From Chloroflexota bacterium (lineage in GTDB: Bacteria > Chloroflexota > Dehalococcoidia > Tepidiformales > Tepidiformaceae): 9,756 nt of DNA. The translations under genes were made by a program, and so were the position numbers. The notes below the pieces were generated by a model. It was not told where the DNA came from, did not search any database, and saw nothing but the letters and a program-made list of their open reading frames with translations. Shown here in pieces: positions 1 through 5,971 of this stretch (positions within the stretch are counted from its first letter, which is position 1; each line of letters opens with the position of its first letter). Location of the stretch: positions 1-9,756 of the forward strand of contig CAUJEQ010000100.1 of assembly GCA_963169135.1 (NCBI GenBank), read 5' to 3'.

Positions 1-1008
1 TTCCCGGGGACGCCCGCGGGCGGGCCGGGGCCGGACTTCACGGGGGCGATCCTCGATGCCGGCGGGGACCTCCTCCGGGGCGATGTCGAGATTCACCTCC
101 GGGCGAGCGGCTGGCGGCATCACGGCCATGCGACGGATGCCGCATATGGCGGGGTGGTGCTCCACGTGGCGGGCATCAACGACGAGCCCGGCGCATTCAC
201 GTTCCACCGCTCCGGGCGGCTCATCCCGGTGCTCGTGCTCGAGGCGGAGCCGCGGACGGCGTTCCCGCCGCCGTTCACGCCGCCGTGCGCGATCGCGACG
301 GCCCGTGGCCTGGCTCCAGGCGACGTCCTCGAACGCATGGGGCTCCGCCGCCTCCGGATCAAGGTAGCCCGGGTGAGCCCGGCCGTCGCCGCACACGGTC
401 CGGGACAGGCGCTGTACGCGGCCCTTCTCGAAACGCTGGGCGGGAGTGCGAACCGCGAGCCCTTCGCGGCCCTCGCGCGGCGCCTGCCGCTTGCGCTGTT
501 GCTGGAAACCGAACCGCTGGCAGGAGTTTCGCGCACGCTGGCGCTGGGAGCGGCACTCAAGGGGGCCGCCGCGCCTCTCGCGCTGCGCCGGGCGGGTCTC
601 CGGCCGATGGCCGCTCCGGGCCGGCGTCTCGAATCGGCCGCCGCGCTCATCTCGCGCTGGTGGCCGGAGGGCGCGGCACCGGGCTGGCCAGCGGCGCTCG
701 GGCCGGGCCTCACCTGGAAGGATGCTGCGGCGCCGGGCATCGGGCGGGGGACCGCCATCGAGGCGACGGTCAACGCCATCCTCCCCGTCGCCCTGGCCTC
801 CGGGGTCATCCCCGAGGCGGACGTCGAGGCGACCTGGCGCGCGCTCCCCTCGCCGGGCACCTATGGCCGCCTGGGACGCCTCCAGTCCTGGCTTGGCGGC
901 GAGCACCACCCGCCGTTCACCTCGGCGTCCCGCCTCCAGGGCGGCCTGTTGCTCCATGGCGACTACTGCACGCGGGGCGCCTGCGGCCGCTGCCCAATCT
1001 CTGACTGA
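1..1008 (+). CDS. DUF2851 family protein, 5' end cut by the window
   Basis: The reading frame is open from base 1 to a TGA at 1006-1008, giving about 335 residues. The start codon lies outside the window; an internal ATG at 154 is not the true start, because conserved sequence precedes it. Early residues read GDLLRGDVEIHLRASGW and then YGGVVLHVAGIND, which I recognise as the conserved core of DUF2851, a family of unknown function found mainly in Bacteroidetes and Chloroflexi. The C-terminus carries a C-x4-C-x2-C cluster (YCTRGACGRCP) near the end, also typical of the family and suggestive of metal or Fe-S binding (inference). The middle is rich in Ala, Leu and Arg and probably helical. It converges on the peptidase gene at 1096-2028. 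No enzymatic role is known to me. Family call is fairly sure; function is unknown. Confidence 0.82.
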   Translation, partial: FPGTPAGGPGPDFTGAILDAGGDLLRGDVEIHLRASGWRHHGHATDAAYGGVVLHVAGINDEPGAFTFHRSGRLIPVLVLEAEPRTAFPPPFTPPCAIATARGLAPGDVLERMGLRRLRIKVARVSPAVAAHGPGQALYAALLETLGGSANREPFAALARRLPLALLLETEPLAGVSRTLALGAALKGAAAPLALRRAGLRPMAAPGRRLESAAALISRWWPEGAAPGWPAALGPGLTWKDAAAPGIGRGTAIEATVNAILPVALASGVIPEADVEATWRALPSPGTYGRLGRLQSWLGGEHHPPFTSASRLQGGLLLHGDYCTRGACGRCPISD

Positions 1009-1049
1009 CCATTGCCGGCGTTCATCTGCGCCGCGCCCGGTCAGCAGCA

Positions 1050-1083
1050 GGGGCCTTTGCGACGCTTCGTGCGCCAAAGCCCC
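1050..1083. terminator. possible bidirectional terminator hairpin between convergent genes
   Basis: In the 87-base gap between the two convergent stop codons, GGGGCCTTTG (1050-1059) faces CAAAGCCCC (1075-1083). They form a stem of about nine pairs with one bulged C. There is no T tract on either side, so this would be an atypical terminator. Position between converging genes is the main support. Confidence 0.35.
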
Positions 1084-1095
1084 GTAGGCGAGTGG

Positions 1096-2028
1096 CTAGT
1101 GGACGACGGGGAGCGGGGTGGGGACGCGCGTTGGCGGGCGGGGGGTGCGGGTGGGTGTGGGGGTCCAGGTGGGAGTCGGCGTGATCGTGGGAGTCGGGGT
1201 GATCGTGGGGGTGTTGGTCGGGGTGGGGGTGTCGGTGGGCGTGGGGGTGATGGTGGGAGGGGGCACGGGCGTGTTGCTGTTGGGGAACCAGAGTGGACCG
1301 TCGGAGAGCGGAGTGCCCGGGGCGATGCCGAAGTCCAGGTAGTCCTCAGGGTTGACCGGCGTGCCCTGCCAGCGGATCTCGAAGTGGAGGTGTTCGCCGG
1401 TGGAATAGCCGGACGAGCCCGTGATGCCGATGACCGCGTTGTTGTCGACCGCGGCGCCCTTTTCAACGAGGGTCTGGCTGAGGTGGCCGTAGAGGGTGGT
1501 CCAGCCATCGCCGCAATCCACGAAGATGTGGTTGCCGTAGGCGCCCGAGTAGCTGGCCTCGGAGACGGTGCCCGTACAGGCGGAATAGACCGGGGATTGG
1601 CTGAGGCCCTCGAGGGCGAGGTCGATGCCGCCGTGGATGCGGCCGGGGCCCCGGTTGGCCGCCCCGTATCGGTCGGTGGCGCGGCTCCACTCGCGGAGGG
1701 GCATGGCGAAACGGCTGGTGGCAGACGCGGCCTGGGCGGTATCGGGGAGCTGAGCCGGGTCCGGCTTGAGGACCGCACCCTCGTCCGTATCGACGATGCC
1801 GCCCACGAGTGACTCGCGAGCATTCCCGCCGCTCCCGGTGGCCGTGCTCGTGCTGGTGGCCAGGTCATCCGCGGCGGCGCGAACGGCATTTGCAGGCTGT
1901 TGCTCGGCGTCCGAGCCAGCGGGGTTGCGGGCGACGATGACCGCGGCGACACCGGCGACGAAGGTGGCGCCGAGGAGGATGCGGACGGCGTGGGAGCCCG
2001 GAATGCGGGGCACGCGGAGAGCTGGCAT
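1096..2028 (-). CDS. membrane-anchored M23 (LytM-type) peptidase with Thr-Pro tail
   Basis: This 310-residue protein is probably a zinc endopeptidase acting on cell-wall peptide or on extracellular protein. Residues about 13-34 form one hydrophobic segment (AVRILLGATFVAGVAAVIVA), a signal anchor. A low-complexity linker follows, then the M23 domain at about 108-235. All key residues are present: zinc ligands H132 and D136 (HGGID) and H215 (HLHFE), and catalytic histidines H182 (YGHLS) and H213. The last 55 or so residues are Pro-Thr repeats (TPTPT, TITPTPT), a wall-spanning or glycosylated stalk style common in Chloroflexi exported proteins, though here it follows the catalytic domain. The start is ambiguous: GTG at 2031 directly precedes the ATG at 2028, and neither has a clear Shine-Dalgarno sequence. 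It is divergent from the ABC operon. If its targets lack peptidoglycan, the substrate is open. Confidence 0.88.
   Translation of the reverse strand: MPALRVPRIPGSHAVRILLGATFVAGVAAVIVARNPAGSDAEQQPANAVRAAADDLATSTSTATGSGGNARESLVGGIVDTDEGAVLKPDPAQLPDTAQAASATSRFAMPLREWSRATDRYGAANRGPGRIHGGIDLALEGLSQSPVYSACTGTVSEASYSGAYGNHIFVDCGDGWTTLYGHLSQTLVEKGAAVDNNAVIGITGSSGYSTGEHLHFEIRWQGTPVNPEDYLDFGIAPGTPLSDGPLWFPNSNTPVPPPTITPTPTDTPTPTNTPTITPTPTITPTPTWTPTPTRTPRPPTRVPTPLPVVH
1130..1270. repeat. Thr-Pro coding repeat with G-quadruplex-prone + strand
   Basis: This is the DNA of the peptidase tail. A near-perfect 18-base period is visible: GTGATCGTGGG occurs at 1181-1191 and again at 1199-1209. The + strand has dense runs of three or more G. 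Two tight clusters fit the G3+N1-7 rule: 1140-1163 (loops 3, 1, 3) and 1220-1247 (loops 1, 7, 3). The G-rich strand is the template strand of the peptidase gene, so a quadruplex would form in DNA and not in its mRNA. The repeat itself is explained by the protein sequence. Confidence 0.75.
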
Positions 2029-2199
2029 CACTCAGTACCATCGGTCACGAACGGCCTTGTGGCCAGAGCGCAGGCCCGGATGGTAGCTGGTGGGGCCCCT
2101 GAGACGCGCGCGGCCTTTACGTTGGGCTGACCTGATGGGCGATGCCTTGCGGTTGGGAACCGGGCGATTCGATCACGGCACGAGGCCTGCTAGGATGCC

Positions 2200-3132
2200 G
2201 TGGTGGCCCTCATCGAGACGCAGCAACTGACGAAGCGGTACGGCGAAACCGTCCTGGCGCTGAACGGGCTCGACCTGGTGGTGGAGCCGGGCATCACCGG
2301 GCTGGTGGGGGCGAACGGGGCGGGAAAGAGCACGCTGATCAAGATCTTGCTGGGGCTGCTGGAACCGACAAGCGGCGACGCGACCGTGCTGGGGTATGAC
2401 ATTGCCCGGGAAGGGCCAGTGCTGCGGCAGTATGTGGGGTACATGCCGGAACACGACTGTCTGCCTGGCGACGTGAGCGCGACCGAGTTTGTCGCGCACA
2501 TGGCGCAGATCAACGGGCTCCCCCGGGCGGCGGCCCGGGAGCGGACGGCGGAGACGTTGCGGCACGTGGGGCTCTTCGAGGAGCGCTACCGGGAGATGCG
2601 GGGCTATTCGACGGGCATGAAGCAGCGGGTGAAGCTGGCGCAGGCGCTGGTGCACGACCCGCGGGTGCTCTTCCTGGACGAACCAACGAACGGGCTGGAC
2701 CCGGCGGGGCGGGACGAAATGCTGGACCTGGTGCGGCGGACGGGGGCGGAGTTCGGGATCTCGATCATCATGGCATCGCACCTGCTGGGGGAGATCGAGC
2801 GGGTGTGCGAGTACCTGGTGGTGATCGACGGGGGGCACCTCCTGCAACAGGGCCCGCTGGGCGACTTCACGGCGGCGATGGGAGTGCTGGCGGTGGAAGT
2901 GGAGGGTGAAGCAGCGGTGCTGGCGGCGAACCTCCGGGAGCGAGGTTTGCGCGTCGAGGTGGAGGGGCGGATGGTGCTGGTCGCGCTGGAGGGGGACGAA
3001 CGCGCGTTCGACCTGATCCGGGATAGCTGCGCGGACCTGGGGTTCGGCCTGGTCCGGCTGGAGCGGCGGCGGCAGAACCTTGAGGACCTGTTCCGGCCCA
3101 CGGGGAGGGGGACCGCGCATGCCGCCAGCTGA
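2200..3132 (+). CDS. ABC-2 type transporter ATP-binding protein (first of two)
   Basis: This 310-residue cytoplasmic ATPase powers an ABC-2 exporter and very likely pairs with the permease that follows. Visible motifs: Walker A GANGAGKST at 37-45, signature YSTGMKQRV at 136-144, Walker B RVLFLDEP at 155-162 with D-loop GLDP, and H-loop His194. At the Q-loop position the sequence reads YMPEH, with Glu replacing Gln, common in the DrrA/CcmA-like export branch. Residues about 225-300 form the C-terminal accessory region of this group. The start is GTG; AGGA at 2192-2195 lies 4 bases before GTG2200 and 7 before a second in-frame GTG at 2203, so either may be used. The gene overlaps the next by 14 bases and heads a four-gene operon. 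The substrate cannot be told from sequence: drug, lipid and peptide export are all possible. Confidence 0.93.
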   Translation: MVALIETQQLTKRYGETVLALNGLDLVVEPGITGLVGANGAGKSTLIKILLGLLEPTSGDATVLGYDIAREGPVLRQYVGYMPEHDCLPGDVSATEFVAHMAQINGLPRAAARERTAETLRHVGLFEERYREMRGYSTGMKQRVKLAQALVHDPRVLFLDEPTNGLDPAGRDEMLDLVRRTGAEFGISIIMASHLLGEIERVCEYLVVIDGGHLLQQGPLGDFTAAMGVLAVEVEGEAAVLAANLRERGLRVEVEGRMVLVALEGDERAFDLIRDSCADLGFGLVRLERRRQNLEDLFRPTGRGTAHAAS

Positions 3133-4006
3133 GCAACGGACCGGGAGCATCTATGACCTGGGCTACCGCAGGTATGACGGGTTGCGCCTGGGACGGCAGC
3201 ACGCGGTGCTGTCGCTGTACTTCTACACCCTGCGGGGGGCGTTCGGGATCGGACGGCGGGCATCGAGCAAGATCATCCCTATCGTCATCACGGTGATCGC
3301 GTTTCTGCCTGCGCTGATCCAGTTGGGCGTGGCCGCGATTGTGTCGGACGAGGTGGATGTCATCCGGCCAGAGAACTACTTCGGGTTTGTGCAGGTGCCG
3401 GTCGCGCTGTTCTGCGCGGCGATCGCCCCCGAGATCACGGGACGGGACATGCGCCAGCGGACGCTCTCGCTGTACTTTTCGCGAGCGCTGGAGCGGCGGG
3501 ACTATGCGCTGGCAAAGCTGGCGGCGTTTGCGACGGCGTTGATGGTGCTGACGCTGGCGCCGCAGGCGCTGCTGCTGGTGGGCAACGGGCTGGCGAGCAA
3601 GGACCTGGCGGACTACGTGGGTGACAACTGGAAAGACATGCCCCGGACGATCATCAGCGGGGTGGGGATCGCTGCGGCGATGGGGGCGGTCGCGCTGGCG
3701 ATCGCGGCGCAGACCGCACGGAGGGCGTACGCGACGATTGCGGTGGTGGCGTGGTTCCTGGTGACGTGGCCGATTTCGGGGATCCTGGTGACCGAGGTCG
3801 GCGGGGCAGGTCGGGCGGCAGCGCTCCTGAGCCCATTCGACTTCGTCTACGGCGCGACGCTGTGGGTGTTTGACGTGGAGCCAGACCGGGACTCGGTGCA
3901 GGACCTGGCGGAGATCCCGTTGTGGGCGTACGGGGCGGCCGTGGCGGCATACGCGGCCGCGGGCACGGCGCTGGTGATCCGGCGATTCGGGCGGATAGCG
4001 GCATGA
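3119..4006 (+). CDS. ABC-2 type transporter permease (first of two)
   Basis: This 295-residue integral membrane protein should form the channel used by the upstream ATPase. I chose ATG3119 because a strong purine-rich site, GGGGAGGGG at 3102-3110, sits 8 bases before it. The open frame does extend upstream to 3080, but that adds only low-quality residues inside the ATPase gene. The N-terminus SIYDLGYRRYDG is a motif I associate with ABC-2 permeases from high-GC bacteria. Six hydrophobic stretches are visible at about 51-75, 88-106, 131-156, 176-199, 203-225 and 267-288. A cytoplasmic stretch (ITGRDMRQRTLSLYFSRAL, about 106-124) matches the usual conserved region after the second segment. Coupled to the next gene through an ATGA overlap at 4003-4006. 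Confidence 0.88.
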   Translation: MPPAEQRTGSIYDLGYRRYDGLRLGRQHAVLSLYFYTLRGAFGIGRRASSKIIPIVITVIAFLPALIQLGVAAIVSDEVDVIRPENYFGFVQVPVALFCAAIAPEITGRDMRQRTLSLYFSRALERRDYALAKLAAFATALMVLTLAPQALLLVGNGLASKDLADYVGDNWKDMPRTIISGVGIAAAMGAVALAIAAQTARRAYATIAVVAWFLVTWPISGILVTEVGGAGRAAALLSPFDFVYGATLWVFDVEPDRDSVQDLAEIPLWAYGAAVAAYAAAGTALVIRRFGRIAA

Positions 4007-4926
4007 GCGCGCCTGCGCCGCCGATCGCGGTCATCAACGTCAGCCGCTGGTATGGGAACATCGTGGCGGTGAACGATATCTCGTTCGCGCTGGGGCCCGG
4101 AATCACGGGACTGCTGGGCCCGAACGGGGCTGGCAAGTCGACCATGCTGCACATGCTCTCGGGGTTCCTGCGGCCGTCCGCCGGGGAGCTGCGGGTGTTT
4201 GGTGAGAGCGCGTGGGAGAACCCGGGCATGTACCGGCGAATCGGACTGGTGCCGGAGCGGGAGGCTGTGTACCCGTTCCTGACCGGCTATGAGTTTGTGT
4301 TGCTGGCTGCACAGTTGCAGCGGCTGCCGAACCCGGAGGAGGCGGCCCGCCGGGCGATCGCGATGGTGGAGCTGGAAGACGCGGCGGGCCGGGCAACGGG
4401 CGGGTATTCGAAGGGGATGAAGCAGCGGGTAAAGATCGCGGCGGCGCTGGTGCACGACCCCGAGATCCTGTTGCTGGACGAGCCGTTCAACGGCGCCGAC
4501 CCACGGCAACGGCTGCAGATGATGGCGATGCTGCGCGAGATGGCGGCCCAGGGGCGGACGATCCTGTTCTCGTCGCACATCCTGGAGGAGGTGGAGCGCC
4601 TGGCGGAGGAAGTACTGGTGATCGTGGCCGGCCGGCTGGCGGCCTCGGGGGACTTCCGGGAGATCCGGAAACTGATGACGGACCGGCCGCACACGTTCAA
4701 CGTGCGTTCGAGCGACAATCGAACGCTGGCGTCGGCGTTGGTCGCCGACCCCTCGGTGTACGGGGTAGAACTCCAGGACGGGCTGTTGCAGGTGCGGACG
4801 GGCGAGTTCGCGGCGTTCACCATGGCGATCCCGGGCGTCGCGCGGGAGGCGGGCGTCTCGATCTACGAGTTGCGGCCGACCGATGAGTCGCTCGAGAGCG
4901 TGTTCTCCTACCTGGTGAAGCGATGA
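4003..4926 (+). CDS. ABC-2 type transporter ATP-binding protein (second of two)
   Basis: This 307-residue ATPase is clearly related to the first in the operon. Motifs: Walker A GPNGAGKST at 39-47, signature YSKGMKQRV at 135-143, Walker B EILLLDEP at 154-161 and H-loop His192. The Q-loop position again carries Glu (LVPERE). The D-loop reads GADP where GLDP is usual, a mild departure; the catalytic Glu160 is intact, so activity is expected. ATG4003 overlaps the stop of the upstream permease by four bases (ATGA). A longer open frame reaches back to 3922, but it lies wholly inside the permease and has no conserved residues. The C-terminal part, about 220-307, is the accessory domain seen in exporter ATPases. 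It most likely works with the permease that follows, either as a second transporter or as half of a four-subunit complex. Confidence 0.93.
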   Translation: MSAPAPPIAVINVSRWYGNIVAVNDISFALGPGITGLLGPNGAGKSTMLHMLSGFLRPSAGELRVFGESAWENPGMYRRIGLVPEREAVYPFLTGYEFVLLAAQLQRLPNPEEAARRAIAMVELEDAAGRATGGYSKGMKQRVKIAAALVHDPEILLLDEPFNGADPRQRLQMMAMLREMAAQGRTILFSSHILEEVERLAEEVLVIVAGRLAASGDFREIRKLMTDRPHTFNVRSSDNRTLASALVADPSVYGVELQDGLLQVRTGEFAAFTMAIPGVAREAGVSIYELRPTDESLESVFSYLVKR

Positions 4927-5657
4927 ACGGGGTGCTGATCCGGCTGACGGCACGGCAGCTCCTGGGGCAAAAGCGGACGGTCCTGCTGCTCCTGTTCGCG
5001 CTGGTACCCGTGCTGATCGCGGTGCTGTACCGGGTGGCCGGCAACGACGAGCCGCAGCGGTGGGCGGCATCAGCGCTGAACGCTCGGCTCATCATCGGGA
5101 CGTTCCTGCCGCTGGCGGCGCTGGTGTTCGGGACGGCGGCGCTGGGTTCGGAGTTCGAGGATGGGACGGCGGTGTACATCCTGAGCAAGCCGATCCCGCG
5201 GCAGGTGATCGTGCTTTCGAAGCTGCTGGTTTCGTGGCTGGCGACGGCCGGAGTGGTACTCGCCGCGACGCTGATCGCAACGAGCATCGCCTTGTGGGGC
5301 GAACCCCAAGACGGCATCCTGGCCGGGTTCGCGCTTGCGGTGGTGGCAGGGGCACTGGTGTATTGCGCGCTCTTTATGTGGTTGAGCGTGCTGACGAGCC
5401 GCGCGCTGATCGTGGGGCTGCTCTACGTGTTCATCTGGGAGGGCGTGATCACCCGGTTGTTCGCAGGGGTGCGGTTCCTATCGGTGCGGCAGTACACGCT
5501 CGGGATCGCCGACGCGGTGGTCGACGTGCCGGCGCGGGTGTTCAACCCACGGCTGGGCGAGATGGAAGCCATGGTCCTGGCAGCGGTGGCGACCGTGGTG
5601 ACCCTATACCTTGCCGTGCGGCGGTTGCGGCGATGGGAGATCGGCGAGGCATCGTGA
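4923..5657 (+). CDS. ABC-2 type transporter permease (second of two)
   Basis: This 244-residue membrane protein has six probable transmembrane segments at about 19-36, 57-75, 102-126, 132-155, 161-180 and 214-232. Between the second and third lies SEFEDGTAVYILSKPIPR, the conserved cytoplasmic motif of ABC-2 permeases (usually close to E-x-x-x-G-T-x-x-x-L-x-x-P-I-x-R). That motif and the location make the call firm. The start ATG overlaps the preceding ATPase stop as ATGA (4923-4926), so the two are translationally coupled. It shares little obvious sequence with the first permease, so the operon holds two distinct membrane subunits rather than a fresh duplication. A hairpin 6 bases beyond its stop may end the transcript. 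Confidence 0.9.
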   Translation: MNGVLIRLTARQLLGQKRTVLLLLFALVPVLIAVLYRVAGNDEPQRWAASALNARLIIGTFLPLAALVFGTAALGSEFEDGTAVYILSKPIPRQVIVLSKLLVSWLATAGVVLAATLIATSIALWGEPQDGILAGFALAVVAGALVYCALFMWLSVLTSRALIVGLLYVFIWEGVITRLFAGVRFLSVRQYTLGIADAVVDVPARVFNPRLGEMEAMVLAAVATVVTLYLAVRRLRRWEIGEAS

Positions 5658-5663
5658 GGCGGG

Positions 5664-5683
5664 GCGACATTGTGGTTTGTCGC
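5664..5683 (+). terminator. probable hairpin terminator of the ABC operon
   Basis: GCGACA (5664-5669) and TGTCGC (5678-5683) form a perfect six-pair stem with an eight-base loop, starting 6 bases after the last operon stop codon. No T run follows, so it may instead be an mRNA-stabilising 3' hairpin. Confidence 0.42.
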
Positions 5684-5721
5684 GCACGAGACGACGGAAA
5701 GCAGGTTGCCTGTTAGGGGAC

Positions 5722-5750
5722 ATGTGGGGCTCGGATTGGGATTCCCACAT
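5722..5750. promoter_or_regulatory. inverted repeat, possible operator
   Basis: ATGTGGG (5722-5728) is the exact reverse complement of CCCACAT (5744-5750), with 15 bases between. Half-site centres are 22 bases apart, about two helical turns, which would suit a dimeric DNA-binding protein. The sequence could also fold as an RNA hairpin. The regulator is unknown. Confidence 0.35.
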
Positions 5751-5807
5751 AAGGGCGAGGGGGCGTGAAAAGTGCGTGCGAAGGGCGAGAGTTAGAACAT
5801 AAGTGCG
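5747..5807 (+). repeat. cluster of short direct repeats upstream of dnaA
   Basis: AAGGGCG occurs at 5751 and 5781 (both extend to AAGGGCGAG), and AAGTGCG occurs at 5770 and 5801. Four copies of AAGKGCG fall in 57 bases at spacings of 19, 11 and 20. The outer pair share a longer unit, ACATAAGNGCG (5747-5757 and 5797-5807), exactly 50 bases apart. The layout recalls iterons or protein-binding sites, but the repeats are short and may be partly chance. Confidence 0.45.
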
Positions 5808-5840
5808 TTGAACAAGGAGCGTGGGCGGGGCTACCGTACG

Positions 5841-5951
5841 GCCTACGCCGGAAGGCAGGCGCCCGGGACCACCCGGGCGGCCGGGTCTTCAACCAGAGAC
5901 GTATCAACCGCTGCAAGGCCCCTGCCGCGCAATACCCGGATGCCGCCCGGG
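5841..5951 (+). ncRNA. candidate structured 5' leader of dnaA with alternative helices
   Basis: Three elements are seen. First, 5841-5860 folds as GCCT/AGGC and GCC/GGC stems with a 2-base bulge and a GGAA (GNRA-type) tetraloop. Second, CGCCCGGG (5860-5867) pairs perfectly with CCCGGGCG (5872-5879) around an ACCA loop. Third, CCCGGGCGGC (5872-5881) is also a perfect 10-base complement of GCCGCCCGGG (5942-5951), extended by CGGGT (5882-5886) with ACCCG (5934-5938) across a 3-base bulge. The second and third helices compete for 5872-5879 and cannot coexist. The long helix ends at the first base of the Shine-Dalgarno region. I do not recognise any known riboswitch class. Calling this regulatory is inference. 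Confidence 0.45.
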
Positions 5952-5960
5952 AGGAAGGAG
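5951..5960 (+). promoter_or_regulatory. ribosome binding site of dnaA
   Basis: GAGGAAGGAG, with AAGGAG at 5955-5960, is the strongest such site near the gene. It lies 11 bases before ATG5972. An in-frame GTG at 5960 overlaps its end and would have to use the GAGGA half. The site begins where the candidate leader helix ends. Confidence 0.65.
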
Positions 5961-5971
5961 TGTGCCCCTCG

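Larger units (their letters stand above)
5658..5840. other. non-coding region between transporter operon and dnaA leader
   Basis: No credible gene is seen here. It holds the hairpin at 5664-5683, an inverted repeat at 5722-5750, and a cluster of short AAGKGCG repeats at 5751-5807, each listed separately. Part of it (about 5740-5815) is richer in A and T than the surroundings. No exact DnaA box (TTATCCACA or its complement) is present. I could not find a convincing -35/-10 pair for dnaA. An in-frame extension of the dnaA frame to 5765 exists but has no conserved residues. Confidence 0.6.

Noticed and set aside
1181..1260. Periodic repeats considered as a CRISPR array
   Set aside because: The 18-base period has no unique spacers and encodes the in-frame Thr-Pro tail.
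1012..1812. Long open frame on the + strand opposite the M23 peptidase
   Set aside because: It is the antisense of a well-supported gene, is a low-complexity Gly-Arg-Val string over the Thr-Pro repeat, and has no recognisable domain.
2173..3150. Long minus-strand open frame opposite the first ABC ATPase
   Set aside because: Rich in His, Arg and Pro, as expected for the antisense of GC-rich coding sequence, and has no domain.
4697..4710. CAAC-GTGC-GTTC resembles a LexA half-palindrome
   Set aside because: One half-site mismatch and it lies deep inside an ABC ATPase gene.
5845..5860. Resemblance of CCGGAAGGCAGGC to the apical loop of SRP (4.5S) RNA
   Set aside because: The conserved CAGGTC partner on the 5' side is missing and flanking sequence cannot form the long SRP hairpin.
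5884..5903. GTCT-TCAACCAG-AGAC looks like a tRNA T-arm
   Set aside because: Only a 4-pair stem, no anticodon arm or acceptor stem at the right distances.
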